DNA from: Pseudomonas viridiflava
Lineage (GTDB): Bacteria > Pseudomonadota > Gammaproteobacteria > Pseudomonadales > Pseudomonadaceae
Direction of reading: 5' to 3'
DNA length: 64,000 bases
Assembly (NCBI RefSeq): GCF_900582625.1
Contig: NZ_UTIQ01000084.1
Location: 868,001-932,000, forward strand
This document shows, in pieces, positions 8,981 through 18,844 of the stretch (positions are counted from its first letter, which is position 1; each line of letters begins with the position of its first letter). Both the position numbers and the translations under genes were made by a program. A model generated the notes under the pieces. That model saw only the letters and a list, made by a program, of their open reading frames with translations, did no database searches and was not told where the DNA came from.

Positions 8981-9922
8981 ATGTCGTCCCGCGAAATCCG
9001 CATCGCTACCCGCAAAAGTGCCTTGGCCCTCTGGCAGGCCGAATACGTTAAAGCTCGCCTGGAAGCGGCGCACCCTGGGCTCGTCGTCAGCCTTGTGCCA
9101 ATGGTGAGTCGTGGCGACAAGCTGCTTGATTCACCGTTGTCGAAAATCGGCGGAAAAGGCCTTTTCGTCAAAGAACTCGAAACCGCGTTGTTGGAAAACG
9201 AAGCCGACATCGCCGTGCACTCGATGAAAGACGTGCCGATGGATTTCCCTGAAGGGCTGGGTCTGTACTGCATATGCGAGCGCGAAGACCCGCGCGATGC
9301 CTTCGTTTCCAACACCTACGAAAGCATCGCCGCCTTGCCGCAAGGCGCCGTGGTCGGCACCTCCAGCTTGCGCCGTCAAACCCAACTGTTGGCGATGCGC
9401 CCGGACCTGCAAATTCGCTTCCTGCGCGGCAACGTCAACACCCGTCTGGCCAAGCTGGACGCCGGCGAGTACGACGCCATCATCCTCGCGGCGGCCGGTC
9501 TTATCCGTCTGGGCTTCGCCGACCGCATCCGCTCCAGCATCAGCGTCATCGACAGCCTGCCGGCCGGTGGCCAAGGCGCGGTTGGTATTGAATGCCGCAG
9601 CGCTGACAGCCACATCCACGTGCTGCTCGCCGCCCTCCATCACCATGAAACCGCACTGCGCGTGACCGCCGAACGAGCCCTGAACAAAACCTTGAATGGC
9701 GGCTGTCAGGTGCCCATCGCCTGCTATGCCGAACTGCAGGGCGAGCACATCTGGCTGCGTGGTCTGGTCGGCCAGCCCGATGGTGGTTTGTTGCTGCGGG
9801 CCGAAGCCACGGGCACGGTGAAAGACCCTAACGCCCTGGGCGTCAGCGTCGCGCAAGACCTGCTGCAACAAGGCGCCGCCGCCATTCTGCAAGCCGTCTA
9901 CGGTGAGGCTAAGCCCGAGTGA
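8981..9922 (+). CDS. hemC: Hydroxymethylbilane synthase (porphobilinogen deaminase)
   Basis: Polymerises four porphobilinogen units to hydroxymethylbilane in haem synthesis. The 313-residue protein has the family signature around [12 protein letters not shown], catalytic Asp in HSMKDVPM (residues 80-87), and Cys242 in [13 protein letters not shown], which carries the dipyrromethane cofactor. First gene of the hemC-hemD-hemX-hemY run; the stop overlaps the hemD GTG start, indicating coupled translation. The 107-bp gap to algR, unlike the overlaps that follow, leaves room for a separate promoter. Confidence 0.97.
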   Translation: MSSREIRIATRKSALALWQAEYVKARLEAAHPGLVVSLVPMVSRGDKLLDSPLSKIGGKGLFVKELETALLENEADIAVHSMKDVPMDFPEGLGLYCICEREDPRDAFVSNTYESIAALPQGAVVGTSSLRRQTQLLAMRPDLQIRFLRGNVNTRLAKLDAGEYDAIILAAAGLIRLGFADRIRSSISVIDSLPAGGQGAVGIECRSADSHIHVLLAALHHHETALRVTAERALNKTLNGGCQVPIACYAELQGEHIWLRGLVGQPDGGLLLRAEATGTVKDPNALGVSVAQDLLQQGAAAILQAVYGEAKPE

Positions 9923-10692
9923 CCCGCTGGCGGTTGCTGCTCACCCGCCCGGCTGAAGAGTGCGCGGCCCTGGCCGTCACGCTCGCCGAGCACGGCGTAT
10001 TCAGCAGCAGCCTGCCACTGCTGGATATACAGCCGCTTGCTGGATCGCCTGAACAGCACCGCTTGATGGAACACCTGGATCGGTACTGCGCGGTTATCGT
10101 CGTGAGCAAGCCGGCTGCTCGACTGGGGCTGGCCTTGCTCAACCGCTACTGGCCGCAGCCGCCCGCGCATGTCGCGTGGTTCACTGTTGGTGCCGCCACT
10201 GGCCAGATACTGACCGAGCATGGCTTGACCGTAAGCTATCCCGCCCGGGGTGATGACAGCGAAGCCTTATTGGCGTTGCGGGAATTGCAAGCCGCATTGG
10301 CCACTAGCGCCTCACCACGCGTACTGATTCTGCGTGGAGAGGGTGGCCGTGAAGCCCTGGCTGAATGCTTGCGCGGCCAAGGCGTAGCGGTCGATTATCT
10401 GCCACTGTATCGCCGCTCGCTGCCGCACTATGCGGTGGCGGCCTTGCCAGAGCGTGTTTACGCTGAACGCTTGAATGGTCTGGTGGTCAGCAGTGGGCAG
10501 GGTTTTCAACACCTGCTGACCCTGGCTGGCGCCGAATGGCCGACACTGGCGCGGCTACCCTTGTTTGTACCGAGCCCGCGGGTTGCCGAAATGGCGACTG
10601 CCGCCGGGGCTCGTGCGGTTGTGGACTGCCGTGGTGCGAGTGCCGCGGCGTTGCTGGCAGCTTTGCGGGACCATGCCCCGGCTGCCCTCTGA
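9919..10692 (+). CDS. hemD: Uroporphyrinogen-III synthase
   Basis: Closes and inverts ring D of hydroxymethylbilane to give uroporphyrinogen III. The 257-residue protein begins [14 protein letters not shown], the usual start of the family, and has the two-lobe pattern with [10 protein letters not shown] in lobe one and [16 protein letters not shown] in lobe two. Sequence conservation in this family is low, so the assignment rests also on position after hemC. The start codon is GTG at 9919, overlapping the hemC stop by four bases (GTGA). Confidence 0.92.
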   Translation: MTRWRLLLTRPAEECAALAVTLAEHGVFSSSLPLLDIQPLAGSPEQHRLMEHLDRYCAVIVVSKPAARLGLALLNRYWPQPPAHVAWFTVGAATGQILTEHGLTVSYPARGDDSEALLALRELQAALATSASPRVLILRGEGGREALAECLRGQGVAVDYLPLYRRSLPHYAVAALPERVYAERLNGLVVSSGQGFQHLLTLAGAEWPTLARLPLFVPSPRVAEMATAAGARAVVDCRGASAAALLAALRDHAPAAL

Positions 10693-10708
10693 TGCACAGG
10701 ACGGATAC

Positions 10709-11875
10709 GTGAGCGAAGCAACCTCCCCGAAAGATGACACTCAACCTGCGCTTAATGCGCCCACTTCTCCCCGCACCGAACCGGTTGCCCCGCCGCCTGC
10801 AAAAGGACGGGGCACGGGGTTGGCAGCCCTGGCGCTGTTGATTGGTGCTGCGGGTATAGCGGCCGGCGGCTGGAGCGTCTGGCAGGTTCGAATGCTGCAA
10901 AGCCATGATCGGGAGCAACTGTCCCAACTCGAACAGGCTCGCAGCCAAACCCAATTGTTATCGCAACGTGAGCAGGGCCTGACCGACCGCGTCGCGGCGC
11001 TGCCCGACCCTCAAGAACTCGAAAGTCGCCGCCGTTTGTTGGCCCAATTGCAAGGCGATCAACAGCAGCTCAGTCAGCGCGTCGAAAGCGTGTTGGGCGC
11101 GAGTCGCCAAGATTGGCGTCTGGCCGAAGCTGAGCACTTGCTGCGTCTGGCCGCGTTGCGCCTCTCGGCATTGCAGGATGTGGGTAGCGCCGCCGTGCTG
11201 GTACAGGGCGCCGACGAGATTCTGCGTGACCAGGACGACTCCGGCTCCTATGCCGCTCGCGAACAGCTGGCCAAGGCCTTGGTGGCATTGCGCGGCATTA
11301 CGGCGTTGGATCGCACCGGCCTGTTCTTGCAACTGGGCGCCATGCGCGAGCAAGCGGCGGAGCTTAATTCGCTGGTGCCGGCTTTCACCAGCAAAGGCGA
11401 GCAATTCAATTTTGCCGCCGAAGGCGACGGCCAAGGGTGGTGGTCGGAGTGGCTGGAAAAACTGTCCCGCTACATCCGCATCGACTTCCACGCCGACCAG
11501 AATGTACGGCCATTGCTGGCCGGCCAGAGCCTGACCCAAGTTCGCCTCGCCTTGACCCTCGCCCTGGAACAAGCGCAATGGGCCGCCTTGAATGGCAAAC
11601 CTGAGGTTTATCGCCAAGCCATGACCCAGGCGCGCAACGTGCTCGACAGCTACTTCAATACGCAGAATCCCGACAGCCAGGCGCTGCTGGCGCGGATCGA
11701 CGAGCTCATCGGTCAGCCAGTGGCGGTGACGATGCCGGACCTCACGCCGGCCACAGACGCCGTGCGCGCCTACGTGCAGAAACGTCAGAACGCGAGCCAG
11801 AAACTGCAAGAAGAGCGGCAGTCCCAGAGCGATCAGCCGGCGGCTGATAACGAGCTGGAGGAAGTCAGCCCATGA
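10709..11875 (+). CDS. hemX: HemX, membrane-anchored haem-locus protein
   Basis: Function unproven; early claims of uroporphyrinogen methyltransferase activity are not supported by family features. The 388-residue protein has an acidic, Pro-rich cytoplasmic N-terminus, one membrane segment (GTGLAALALLIGAAGIAAGG, near residues 35-55), then a long helical, Gln-rich probably coiled-coil region (LEQARSQTQLLSQREQ...) and a helical C-terminal domain. The start chosen is GTG at 10709 (VSEATSPKDD), with AGGA seven bases upstream; the frame extends back into hemD. Its stop overlaps the hemY ATG by four bases. Confidence 0.87.
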   Translation: MSEATSPKDDTQPALNAPTSPRTEPVAPPPAKGRGTGLAALALLIGAAGIAAGGWSVWQVRMLQSHDREQLSQLEQARSQTQLLSQREQGLTDRVAALPDPQELESRRRLLAQLQGDQQQLSQRVESVLGASRQDWRLAEAEHLLRLAALRLSALQDVGSAAVLVQGADEILRDQDDSGSYAAREQLAKALVALRGITALDRTGLFLQLGAMREQAAELNSLVPAFTSKGEQFNFAAEGDGQGWWSEWLEKLSRYIRIDFHADQNVRPLLAGQSLTQVRLALTLALEQAQWAALNGKPEVYRQAMTQARNVLDSYFNTQNPDSQALLARIDELIGQPVAVTMPDLTPATDAVRAYVQKRQNASQKLQEERQSQSDQPAADNELEEVSP

Positions 11876-13113
11876 GACGTGCGCTGCTGATTCTGCTGTT
11901 GCTGGTCGCGACGGCCGTGTTGATTGGCTTGGCCGTGGTTGAAGACCCCGGCTACGTGCTGATCGCCTACAAAAACTTCCGCTACGAGTCCAGCTTGTGG
12001 GCTGCGGTTGCGCTGATCGCCGTGGTGTGGCTGGCGGTTTACCTGACTCGCTTGCTGCTGAGTTTGGTGTTTGTGTCGGGCGGCGTGGTCAATCCATGGT
12101 CGCGGCGCAACCGCAAACGCCGCGTGCAACTGGCCAGCGAACAGGGCTTGCTCGACCTCGCCGAAGGGCGCTGGGCACGCGCTGTGCGACACCTGCAACG
12201 CGCGGCCGAGGGCGAGCAACAACCACTGATTTATTACCTCGGTGCGGCGCGTGCCGCGAACGAATTGGGTGACTACGAACAGAGCGATGGCTTCTTGGAA
12301 AAGGCCTTGGAGCGCCAGCCCCACGCCGAGCTGGCGATTGCATTGGCCCATGCCGAGTTGCAGCAAGCGCGCGGGCAAACCGAAGCTGCATTGGAAACGC
12401 TGCAGGTCATGCGCGACCGCCACCCCCACCATCGCCAAGTGCTCAAACATCTTCAGCAGGTGCACCAGCAGCGCGGCGATTGGCCAGCGGTGATTGCCCT
12501 GTTGCCGGACCTTCGCAAAGACAAAGTGCTCGGTGATGCCGAACTCAGCGCCCTCGAACAACAAGCCTGGAGCGCGCGATTGGCCAGCGCTGCCACCGAC
12601 GGTTTGAACAATGGCGAGATCGCGCTGCAGCCGCTGACCCAGGCGTGGCAGCACCTGTCCAAAGCGCAGCGCAGTGAACCGCAATTGGTGGCCGTGTACG
12701 CCGAACAGTTGCGCGTGCTGGGTGCGCCGGAGGAAGCCGAAGAGGTTCTACGTGCCGCCATCACGCGGCAATACGACAGTCGCCTGGTGGAGCTTTACGG
12801 GCAGGTCCGCGGTCGCGATGCCGCCAAGCAAGTGCAAACTGCTGAGGGCTGGTTGAAGACTAATCCGACCGACCCTGTGCTACTGCTCTGCCTGGGGCGT
12901 CTGTGTTTGCACAACAACCTGTGGGGCAAGGCTCGCGAGTACTTTGAAAGCAGCCTGAGCTTCGCCCGCACGCCGCAAACGTGCGCAGAGTTGGCGCGCC
13001 TGTTGGCGCAGCAAGGTGAGTTGCAACGCAGCAACGAGCTGTACGAAGAAGGCATGCAGTTGCTGGATCGGCGGGTGACTGCGCCTCTTGTTCCAGCGAC
13101 TGCTGGCGTCTGA
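11872..13113 (+). CDS. hemY: HemY, TPR-containing haem-locus membrane protein
   Basis: A 413-residue inner-membrane protein, unrelated to the Gram-positive HemY oxidase. Two N-terminal membrane segments (residues about 3-22 and 42-67) are followed by a helical TPR-like region recognisable from phrases such as LLDLAEGRWARAVRHLQRAAEG and LLLCLGRLCLHNNLWGKAREYFESSL. Its role in tetrapyrrole metabolism or trafficking is not settled. The ATGA overlap with hemX fixes the start and indicates that the two are co-translated. Confidence 0.9.
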   Translation: MRRALLILLLLVATAVLIGLAVVEDPGYVLIAYKNFRYESSLWAAVALIAVVWLAVYLTRLLLSLVFVSGGVVNPWSRRNRKRRVQLASEQGLLDLAEGRWARAVRHLQRAAEGEQQPLIYYLGAARAANELGDYEQSDGFLEKALERQPHAELAIALAHAELQQARGQTEAALETLQVMRDRHPHHRQVLKHLQQVHQQRGDWPAVIALLPDLRKDKVLGDAELSALEQQAWSARLASAATDGLNNGEIALQPLTQAWQHLSKAQRSEPQLVAVYAEQLRVLGAPEEAEEVLRAAITRQYDSRLVELYGQVRGRDAAKQVQTAEGWLKTNPTDPVLLLCLGRLCLHNNLWGKAREYFESSLSFARTPQTCAELARLLAQQGELQRSNELYEEGMQLLDRRVTAPLVPATAGV

Positions 13114-13298
13114 AGCCGCGACAATGGGTCTGCGTATAAAAGCGCCTGAGGCGTAGGGCGCCGTGACGTAACTGACGCGGCGCCCTGCCACCGGACGTGC
13201 GGTGCCAGCAGGGCGATGGTTGCACTGCGGTGCCGGCTTGTATCGGCGAGGCGCTTTCCACTAACGTACCGCCTTTCCTCGCCTCCTCCGGAGTTGTC

Positions 13299-13793
13299 AT
13301 GTCGCTGGCTAGCCCGCGTTCGCTGTTCTTCCTCGCCTTTCTTGCCTGCGTCGCCATGATGGGCGGCGCGCTGTATCTGGAACATGTCGTGGGCCTGGAG
13401 CCCTGTCCGCTGTGCATCGTGCAGCGCCTGTGCGTGATGGCGTTCGGCGCCTTTGCGTTGCTGGCCGCCTTGCACAACCCCGGCCGTGGCGGGCGTCGGG
13501 TATATGCCTCGCTGACATTCTTATCCGCTGCGGCCGGCGCGGCTGCTGCCTGCCGGCAGATTTGGATTCAGAACACACCTCCCGATCCCATGGCATCGTG
13601 CATGCCGAGCAATTTCGACTACATGCTGCAAAACCTGCCCTTTCAGGAATTCGTCTCCCGCGTGCTCCACGGCACCGCCGACTGCGCCGAAGTGACCTGG
13701 ACACTGTTCGGCATGAGCCTCGCCGAATGGTGCCTACTGGCGTTTGTCGGCATGGTGATTTTCTCGGCGTATCAGTTCCTGCGTCGCGCCTGA
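13299..13793 (+). CDS. dsbB: Disulfide bond formation protein DsbB family
   Basis: Quinone-linked inner-membrane oxidase that re-oxidises periplasmic DsbA. The 164-residue protein has four hydrophobic segments, the first periplasmic CxxC pair (Cys36-Pro-Leu-Cys39) and the second cysteine pair (Cys101 and Cys129), all needed for electron transfer. The start at MSLASPRSLFF is chosen because GGAG lies about six bases ahead; the frame is open 34 codons further upstream. In P. aeruginosa the gene in this position is called dsbH; which paralogue this is cannot be decided from sequence alone. Confidence 0.93.
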   Translation: MSLASPRSLFFLAFLACVAMMGGALYLEHVVGLEPCPLCIVQRLCVMAFGAFALLAALHNPGRGGRRVYASLTFLSAAAGAAAACRQIWIQNTPPDPMASCMPSNFDYMLQNLPFQEFVSRVLHGTADCAEVTWTLFGMSLAEWCLLAFVGMVIFSAYQFLRRA

Positions 13794-14044
13794 CCCCACC
13801 CTTCTCAGCGGCTCAAAGTCGCTGTGTTCCCGGCCTGTGCGTTTGCTCAGGCCAAGCCGCATGCGGCATTGCGATCAAACGGGCGTATGAAACTTTCTCC
13901 TTTGGCGCCTTGTAGGGCGTAGCGGGCGGGCATAATCTGGCCAGCACAAAGCGTCGGTTAAATGCCGTTGTAAAGCGCCGAATGACAAAAAACCGTCTCG
14001 GAGCAGACGTAGAAACAGCATTGAATCAAGGGGAGTGAGTCATC

Positions 14045-14518
14045 ATGCTCGAGAGCTGTCAGAACGCCCAAGAACGCTGGGGTGGGGTGCATCTACTAAT
14101 CGACCGCTGGCTGCAAGAACGCCACGAATTGGTCCGTAGTTTTGATGTATTGCACGACGAAGCCGCTTCGAAGGAAGCCAACGAACAGGCCCTGCAACGG
14201 TTTTGTGAAGTGTTGGTAGATTACGTGTCGGCTGGTCACTTCGAGGTCTACGAACAACTCACCAATGAAGCCAAGGCGTTCGGTGATGATCGCGGGCTGG
14301 AGTTGGCCAAGCAGATTTATCCACGCATTGAAGCCATTACCGAAGTGGCGCTGGCCTTCAATGATCGTTGCGACAAAGGCGACTGCAGCGACGCCGCTCT
14401 GGTGAACGCTGAATTGAAGCGTTTGGGGCAATTGCTTCACGAGCGCTTCGAGCTTGAAGACTGTTTGATTGAAGTGCTGCACAACGCGCATCAGCAACAA
14501 GCGGCGCCAGTCGTCTAA
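14045..14518 (+). CDS. algQ: Anti-sigma-70 regulator AlgQ (Rsd family)
   Basis: Small helical regulator that binds region 4 of sigma-70 (RpoD), shifting RNA polymerase toward alternative sigma factors; in P. aeruginosa it affects alginate, siderophore and virulence expression. The 157 residues fit the family, with the N-terminal [24 protein letters not shown] segment and the [16 protein letters not shown] helix shared with Rsd. Preceded by GGGGAGTGA as ribosome site and a 251-bp gap after dsbB that probably holds its own promoter. I saw no other feature in that gap. Confidence 0.95.
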   Translation: MLESCQNAQERWGGVHLLIDRWLQERHELVRSFDVLHDEAASKEANEQALQRFCEVLVDYVSAGHFEVYEQLTNEAKAFGDDRGLELAKQIYPRIEAITEVALAFNDRCDKGDCSDAALVNAELKRLGQLLHERFELEDCLIEVLHNAHQQQAAPVV

Positions 14519-14549
14519 GCCGTTGTTGAGTGATTAACGGGGCCGTCGC

Positions 14550-15206
14550 TCAGTCGGCGGCCTCAAGCAATTCCAGTTCAAATACCAAGGGCGAGTAGGG
14601 CGCAATCAAATCGCCGGCCCCTTCGGCGCCATAGGCCTGGGCAGACGGAATCACCAAACGCCATTTGCTGCCCACCGGCATTTCCCGCAGCGCAATTCGC
14701 CACCCGGTTATCACGCTGTCGAGCTTGAACCACACTGGCTGCGCACTCTCGTCAAACACGCTGCCATCGGCAAAACGCCCCACGTACTTCACTCGCACGC
14801 GACCGTTTGCATTTGGCACACGTCCCTGGCCGCGATGCAGTTCGTTGTACAGCACGCCGCCTGGCAATTCTCGTACCCCATTCTTGGCCTTTTCATTGAC
14901 CATAAAGCGCGTTTCCGCCTGCCGCGCTTTTTGATCATCGACAGGTGCTTCGGCGAGTTGGGTTTCGTGCTCGGCCAGTAGCTGTTCCATGCGCTTGGCA
15001 TCGAGCTGCAACGGCTCGCCGCGATAGGACTGGCGCAGTCCATCGAGCAACGCTTGCAGTTGCAAATCGGGCACTTCTTCGCGCAGACGCTGACCTAGTT
15101 TTACGCCCAGGCTGTAAGCCAGGTCGTGCTGGTTTTCCTGCGCCGGTGTGGCGCTGACTGCGAGCGGCGCGAGCAGGAAAAACAGCGGTAAAAGATAACG
15201 CGACAT
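14550..15206 (-). CDS. Exported FKBP-type peptidyl-prolyl isomerase
   Basis: Predicted periplasmic proline isomerase of the FkpA/Mip layout, 218 residues. It has a signal peptide (MSRYLLPLFFLLAPLAVSA), an N-terminal helical dimerisation-type domain (about 25-105) and a C-terminal FKBP domain (about 110-218) with VKYVGRFADGSVFDESAQ, GWRIALREMPVGSKWRLVIP and AYGAEGAGDLIAP. Several FKBP active-site aromatic positions look altered (PVWFKLDSVITGW), so activity may be low. GGAG precedes the ATG. It lies convergent to algQ and divergent to algP, its usual Pseudomonas position. Confidence 0.88.
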   Translation of the reverse strand: MSRYLLPLFFLLAPLAVSATPAQENQHDLAYSLGVKLGQRLREEVPDLQLQALLDGLRQSYRGEPLQLDAKRMEQLLAEHETQLAEAPVDDQKARQAETRFMVNEKAKNGVRELPGGVLYNELHRGQGRVPNANGRVRVKYVGRFADGSVFDESAQPVWFKLDSVITGWRIALREMPVGSKWRLVIPSAQAYGAEGAGDLIAPYSPLVFELELLEAAD

Positions 15207-15319
15207 GGGCGTTCTCCGAGCGACGAGTGCGGCGATTATGCCAGCACTCGTCGCGGAACTGGCGAGCGGCGAAACGGCCGGCTAGTATGGCCGCACCAAC
15301 GTTCGCCAGGAGGCGCGTC

Positions 15320-16390
15320 ATGTCGGCCAATAAGAAATCGGTAACCACTCCTTTGCATCTGCTGCAGCAGCTTTCTCAAAGCCTGCTGGATCATCTCGAA
15401 AGTGCTTGTTCCCAGGCTTTGGTCGACGCTGAAAAGCTTCTCGCCAAACTGGAAAAGCAGCGCGGCAAAGCCCAGGAAAAACTGCACGACGCGCGCAGCT
15501 TGCTGCAAGCTGCGACCACCGCAGGCAAGAACAAAGCACAGAACAAAGCCAAGCAAGCCGTCGCCGAACTGGAGACGCTGCTCGACACCCTTAAAGCCAG
15601 CCAGGCCGAAACGCGTAATTACATCGTGCAGCTCAAGCGCGATGCCCAGGAAAGCCTGAAATTGGCCCAAGGCGTTGGCAAGGTTAAAGAGTCCGTTGCC
15701 AAAGCGTTGAGCGCACGCAGCGCGGCGCCAAAACCAGTGGCCGCTAAACCCGCAGCCAAAGCGCCTGCAGCCAAAGCGGCGGCCAAGCCTGCTGCCAAAC
15801 CAGCCGCCAAAGCGCCGGTAAAAGCCGCCGCCAAGCCCGCCACCAAGGCACCCGCAAAAGCCGCTGCTAAACCAGCTGCCAAAGCACCGGCCAAACCCGT
15901 TGCGAAAAAAGCGCCCGTGAAAGCTGCCGCGAAACCGGCCGCGAAGGCCGCGTCGACCGCCGCCAAACCTGCCGCCAAAGCACCGGTGAAAGCCGCCGCC
16001 AAACCGGCTGCTAAGCCAGCAGCAAAACCTGCTGCTAAAGCACCCGCCAAGGCAGCCGCCAAACCAGCGTCGAAGGCCGCCGCCAAGCCTGCCGCAGCTA
16101 AACCAGCAGCCAAACCAGCCGCTGCTGCTAAGCCTGCAGCTGCCAAAGTCGCCGCAAAACCGGCTGCTAAACCAGCGGTAAAAGCGCCGGCCAAAGCGGT
16201 CGCTAAACCTGCTGCGAAGCCCGCTGCGCCGGCGAAACCTGCCGCAGCCAAACCTGCTGCCAAGCCGGTCGCAGCCAAGCCAGCGGCACCGGTAAAACCG
16301 GCCGCGGCGCCTGCGCCAGTGGCTGCTCCGGCAGCACCCGCTGCCGCAACACCTACTACCAACGGTAGCGGCGTGCCGAGCCTGTCCTAA
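15320..16390 (+). CDS. algP: Histone-H1-like repeat protein AlgP
   Basis: A 356-residue basic DNA-associated protein. Residues 1 to about 130 form a helical, charged domain (LHLLQQLSQSLLDHLESACS...); the rest is low-complexity Lys-Ala-Pro repeats of the type KPAAKAPAKAAA, resembling the C-terminal tail of eukaryotic histone H1. In P. aeruginosa AlgP (AlgR3) was linked to alginate gene control and more recently to spacing of polyphosphate granules. The start at 15320 has an ideal AGGAGG site ten bases ahead; the open frame upstream is not conserved. The stop overlaps that of the convergent 16387-16836 gene. Repeat length is likely to vary between strains. Confidence 0.95.
   Translation: MSANKKSVTTPLHLLQQLSQSLLDHLESACSQALVDAEKLLAKLEKQRGKAQEKLHDARSLLQAATTAGKNKAQNKAKQAVAELETLLDTLKASQAETRNYIVQLKRDAQESLKLAQGVGKVKESVAKALSARSAAPKPVAAKPAAKAPAAKAAAKPAAKPAAKAPVKAAAKPATKAPAKAAAKPAAKAPAKPVAKKAPVKAAAKPAAKAASTAAKPAAKAPVKAAAKPAAKPAAKPAAKAPAKAAAKPASKAAAKPAAAKPAAKPAAAAKPAAAKVAAKPAAKPAVKAPAKAVAKPAAKPAAPAKPAAAKPAAKPVAAKPAAPVKPAAAPAPVAAPAAPAAATPTTNGSGVPSLS
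15720..16330 (+). repeat. Degenerate KPAA-type tandem repeats in algP
   Basis: About 600 bp of imperfect short repeats built from AAACC(T/A)GC(T/C)GC and GCCAAAGC units, encoding KPAAK, KAPAK and KAAAK blocks. In P. aeruginosa the matching region is a known hot spot for DNA rearrangement. Exact repeat boundaries are approximate. Confidence 0.85.
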
Positions 16391-16836
16391 GTGTGAGTGG
16401 CCGCGACGCGCAGCAAAGCCAGCGCGTCGCGGTCATGCTGGCCGGCCACGGCAGTCAGCCAATCGTCCTCTGTTTCCCCTGTTGGCCATTCGCTCGCTAA
16501 TTGCTGCAAGCGTTCGAGCAGCTCACGCTCACTCTGCAATTCCAACGTTTTAATGTGCTCGCGCAGGTCGGCGACGGCATGATCGTGGGCGGCTGTTTCG
16601 CGCCAGCGTTGCCGTAGGTGGCGCAGTGGCGTGATTACGGTTTGCTGCCAGGGCGTGGCTAGATCCGTTAACGCCCGAATACGTAATGGTGTGCAGGCGA
16701 CGCGGCGTCGATCCAGCCATGCGGCGCACAACACCAGGCACACATCGGCACCTTGCGCTTGCAAACTCAGGCACGCGGTTTCGACGCCAGCGTCGGCGTA
16801 CAAGGTATTGGCAAAACTCCACAGGTCAGAGGGCAT
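16387..16836 (-). CDS. TIGR02444-like small protein
   Basis: A 149-residue cytoplasmic protein starting MPSDLWSFANTLYADAGVE, the opening typical of family TIGR02444, whose function is unknown. The sequence is rich in Cys and Leu early (ACLSLQAQGADVCLVLCAAWL) and helical and charged later (LREHIKTLELQSERELLERL). The start at 16836 is chosen over an upstream ATG (16908) because homologues begin MPSDLW and a GGA site lies upstream. It is divergent from the ABC-F gene with 49 bp between starts, so the promoters must overlap, and convergent with algP. Confidence 0.82.
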   Translation of the reverse strand: MPSDLWSFANTLYADAGVETACLSLQAQGADVCLVLCAAWLDRRRVACTPLRIRALTDLATPWQQTVITPLRHLRQRWRETAAHDHAVADLREHIKTLELQSERELLERLQQLASEWPTGETEDDWLTAVAGQHDRDALALLRVAATHT

Positions 16837-16885
16837 GGTCTTTCCAGGCGATGTGCGAACGAAGCTGGTAGACTCCGCCGCCATT

Positions 16886-18796
16886 ATGATTCGACTACAA
16901 AACCTCACTTTACAGCGTGGCCCTCAGCGTTTGTTAGAAGACGCCGAGCTCACGCTGCACGCCGGCCATAAAGCCGGTTTAATCGGTGCCAACGGCGCCG
17001 GCAAATCCAGCCTGTTTGCGTTGCTGCGCGGCGAGTTGACGCCCGATTCCGGCGACTGCTTTCTGCCTGCCGATTGGCGCATCGCGCACATGCGCCAAGA
17101 GGTCGATACCCTTGAGCGCATCGCCGTGGACTATGTGCTTGATGGCGATGTGCGCTTGCGCCAAGTACAAACCGACCTGGCCGCTGCCGAAGCCTCGCAC
17201 GACGGCGCTGCGCAGGCGCGCCTGCACGCCGAGCTGGACGCTGCCGACGGCTACACCGCCGATGCCCGCGCGCGCAAATTGCTCGCCGGCCTAGGCTTTA
17301 GCAATGAGCAGATGGATCGCCCAGTCGGCAGTTTTTCCGGCGGCTGGCGGATGCGCCTGAACCTCGCCCAGGCGCTAATGTGTCCCTCCGATTTGCTTTT
17401 GCTCGACGAGCCCACCAACCACTTGGACCTCGACGCCATTCTCTGGCTTGAAGAGTGGCTGAAGAGTTATCCCGGCACGCTGCTGCTGATTTCCCACGAC
17501 CGCGACTTCCTCGACGCTGTGGTCGATCACGTTGCCCATGTCGATCAGCGCAAACTTGTGCTGTATCGCGGCGGCTATACCGCGTTCGAGCGTGCCCGGG
17601 CTGAGCGTCTGGCGCAGCAGCAACAGGCGTATGAGAAGCAGCAGGCGCAGCGCGCGCACATGGAAAAGTACATCGCCCGCTTCAAAGCGCAGGCGACCAA
17701 AGCGCGTCAGGCACAGAGCCGAATCAAAGCGTTGGAGCGCATGGAGGAGCTGTCGGCTGCCCATGTCGACTCGCCGTTCGACTTCACCTTCCGTGAAGCC
17801 GACAAGATTTCCAGCCCGCTGCTTAACCTGTCTGATGGCCGCCTGGGCTACGGCGATAAGGTGGTGTTGGAGAAAGTAAAACTCGGCCTGGTGCCGGGCG
17901 CGCGCATTGGTTTGCTCGGGCCAAACGGTGCGGGCAAGTCGACGTTGATTAAAACCCTGGTCGGCGAATTGCCGGTGATTGGTGGGCGGCTTGTGCGGGG
18001 CGAGAACCTGGTGGTTGGCTACTTCGCCCAGCACCAGTTGGACTCGCTGGACAACAAAGCCAGCCCGCTGTTGCACCTGCAACGCCTGGCACCGACTGAG
18101 CGTGAGCAAACGCTGCGCGATTTCCTCGGCGGCTTCGACTTCCGTGGCCCGCGCTGCGACGAACCGGTGGTGAATTTCTCCGGCGGCGAAAAAGCACGCT
18201 TGGCCTTGGCGCTGATCGCCTGGGAAAAGCCTAACCTGCTGCTACTCGACGAACCCACCAACCACCTCGATCTGGAAATGCGCCTGGCCTTGACCATGGC
18301 CTTGCAAGAGTTCGAGGGCGCCGTGGTGGTGGTGTCTCACGATCGCCACTTGCTCAAGAGCACCACCGATGAATTCCTGCTGGTCGCCGAAGGGCGCATT
18401 CAGGAGTTCGATGGCGATCTAGAAGATTACGCGCGTTGGCTCGTCGACTACCGTGCGCGCCAGGCGCCCGTCAGCAGCAGCGCGCCGGCCGGTGACAAGA
18501 CCGACAAGCGCGCCCAACGCCAAGCCGCTGCTGCGTTGCGTCAGCAACTGGCGCCGCACAAGCGTGAAGCAGAAAAGCTGGAAAAAGAGCTGGAGCTGCT
18601 GCACGAAAAGCTCGCTAAGGTTCAAGAGCGACTCGGTGATGCGGCGATTTATGAAACATCGCGTAAAGACGAATTGCGCGATCTTCTTGCCGAACAAGCC
18701 AAAATGAAGGTCCGTGAAGGCGAGCTGGAAGAGGCTTGGATGCTGGCGCTGGAACACCTGGAAAGCCTCGAGCAACAACTGGCCCAAGTCGACTGA
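16886..18796 (+). CDS. ABC-F family ATPase, YheS-like
   Basis: Soluble ATPase with two ABC cassettes and no membrane domain; ABC-F proteins act on ribosomes. The 636 residues compare well with E. coli YheS (about 637). Cassette one has Walker A GANGAGKSS, signature FSGGWRMRLNLAQ and Walker B LLLLDEPTNHLDLDA; cassette two has GPNGAGKST, FSGGEKARLALA and LLLLDEPTNHLDLEM. The interdomain linker (about 240-300) is rich in Gln, Lys and Arg, and the tail (about 545-636) is a charged coiled coil. The start at MIRLQNLTLQRG follows family convention; the upstream open frame overlaps the opposing gene. Confidence 0.93.
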   Translation: MIRLQNLTLQRGPQRLLEDAELTLHAGHKAGLIGANGAGKSSLFALLRGELTPDSGDCFLPADWRIAHMRQEVDTLERIAVDYVLDGDVRLRQVQTDLAAAEASHDGAAQARLHAELDAADGYTADARARKLLAGLGFSNEQMDRPVGSFSGGWRMRLNLAQALMCPSDLLLLDEPTNHLDLDAILWLEEWLKSYPGTLLLISHDRDFLDAVVDHVAHVDQRKLVLYRGGYTAFERARAERLAQQQQAYEKQQAQRAHMEKYIARFKAQATKARQAQSRIKALERMEELSAAHVDSPFDFTFREADKISSPLLNLSDGRLGYGDKVVLEKVKLGLVPGARIGLLGPNGAGKSTLIKTLVGELPVIGGRLVRGENLVVGYFAQHQLDSLDNKASPLLHLQRLAPTEREQTLRDFLGGFDFRGPRCDEPVVNFSGGEKARLALALIAWEKPNLLLLDEPTNHLDLEMRLALTMALQEFEGAVVVVSHDRHLLKSTTDEFLLVAEGRIQEFDGDLEDYARWLVDYRARQAPVSSSAPAGDKTDKRAQRQAAAALRQQLAPHKREAEKLEKELELLHEKLAKVQERLGDAAIYETSRKDELRDLLAEQAKMKVREGELEEAWMLALEHLESLEQQLAQVD

Positions 18797-18844
18797 AAGC
18801 AAAGAACCTGACGGACCACCACTTACCCCTTTTGAGGCAACACT

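Noticed and set aside
15619..16362. 247-codon Ala/Gly-rich minus-strand frame opposite algP
   Set aside because: Mirror of the algP repeats; low-complexity AAGLAAG sequence follows directly from the repeat and has no ribosome site.
18797..18844. Possible manganese riboswitch before terC
   Set aside because: Only 48 bp separate terC from the preceding gene, too short for a yybP-ykoY element.
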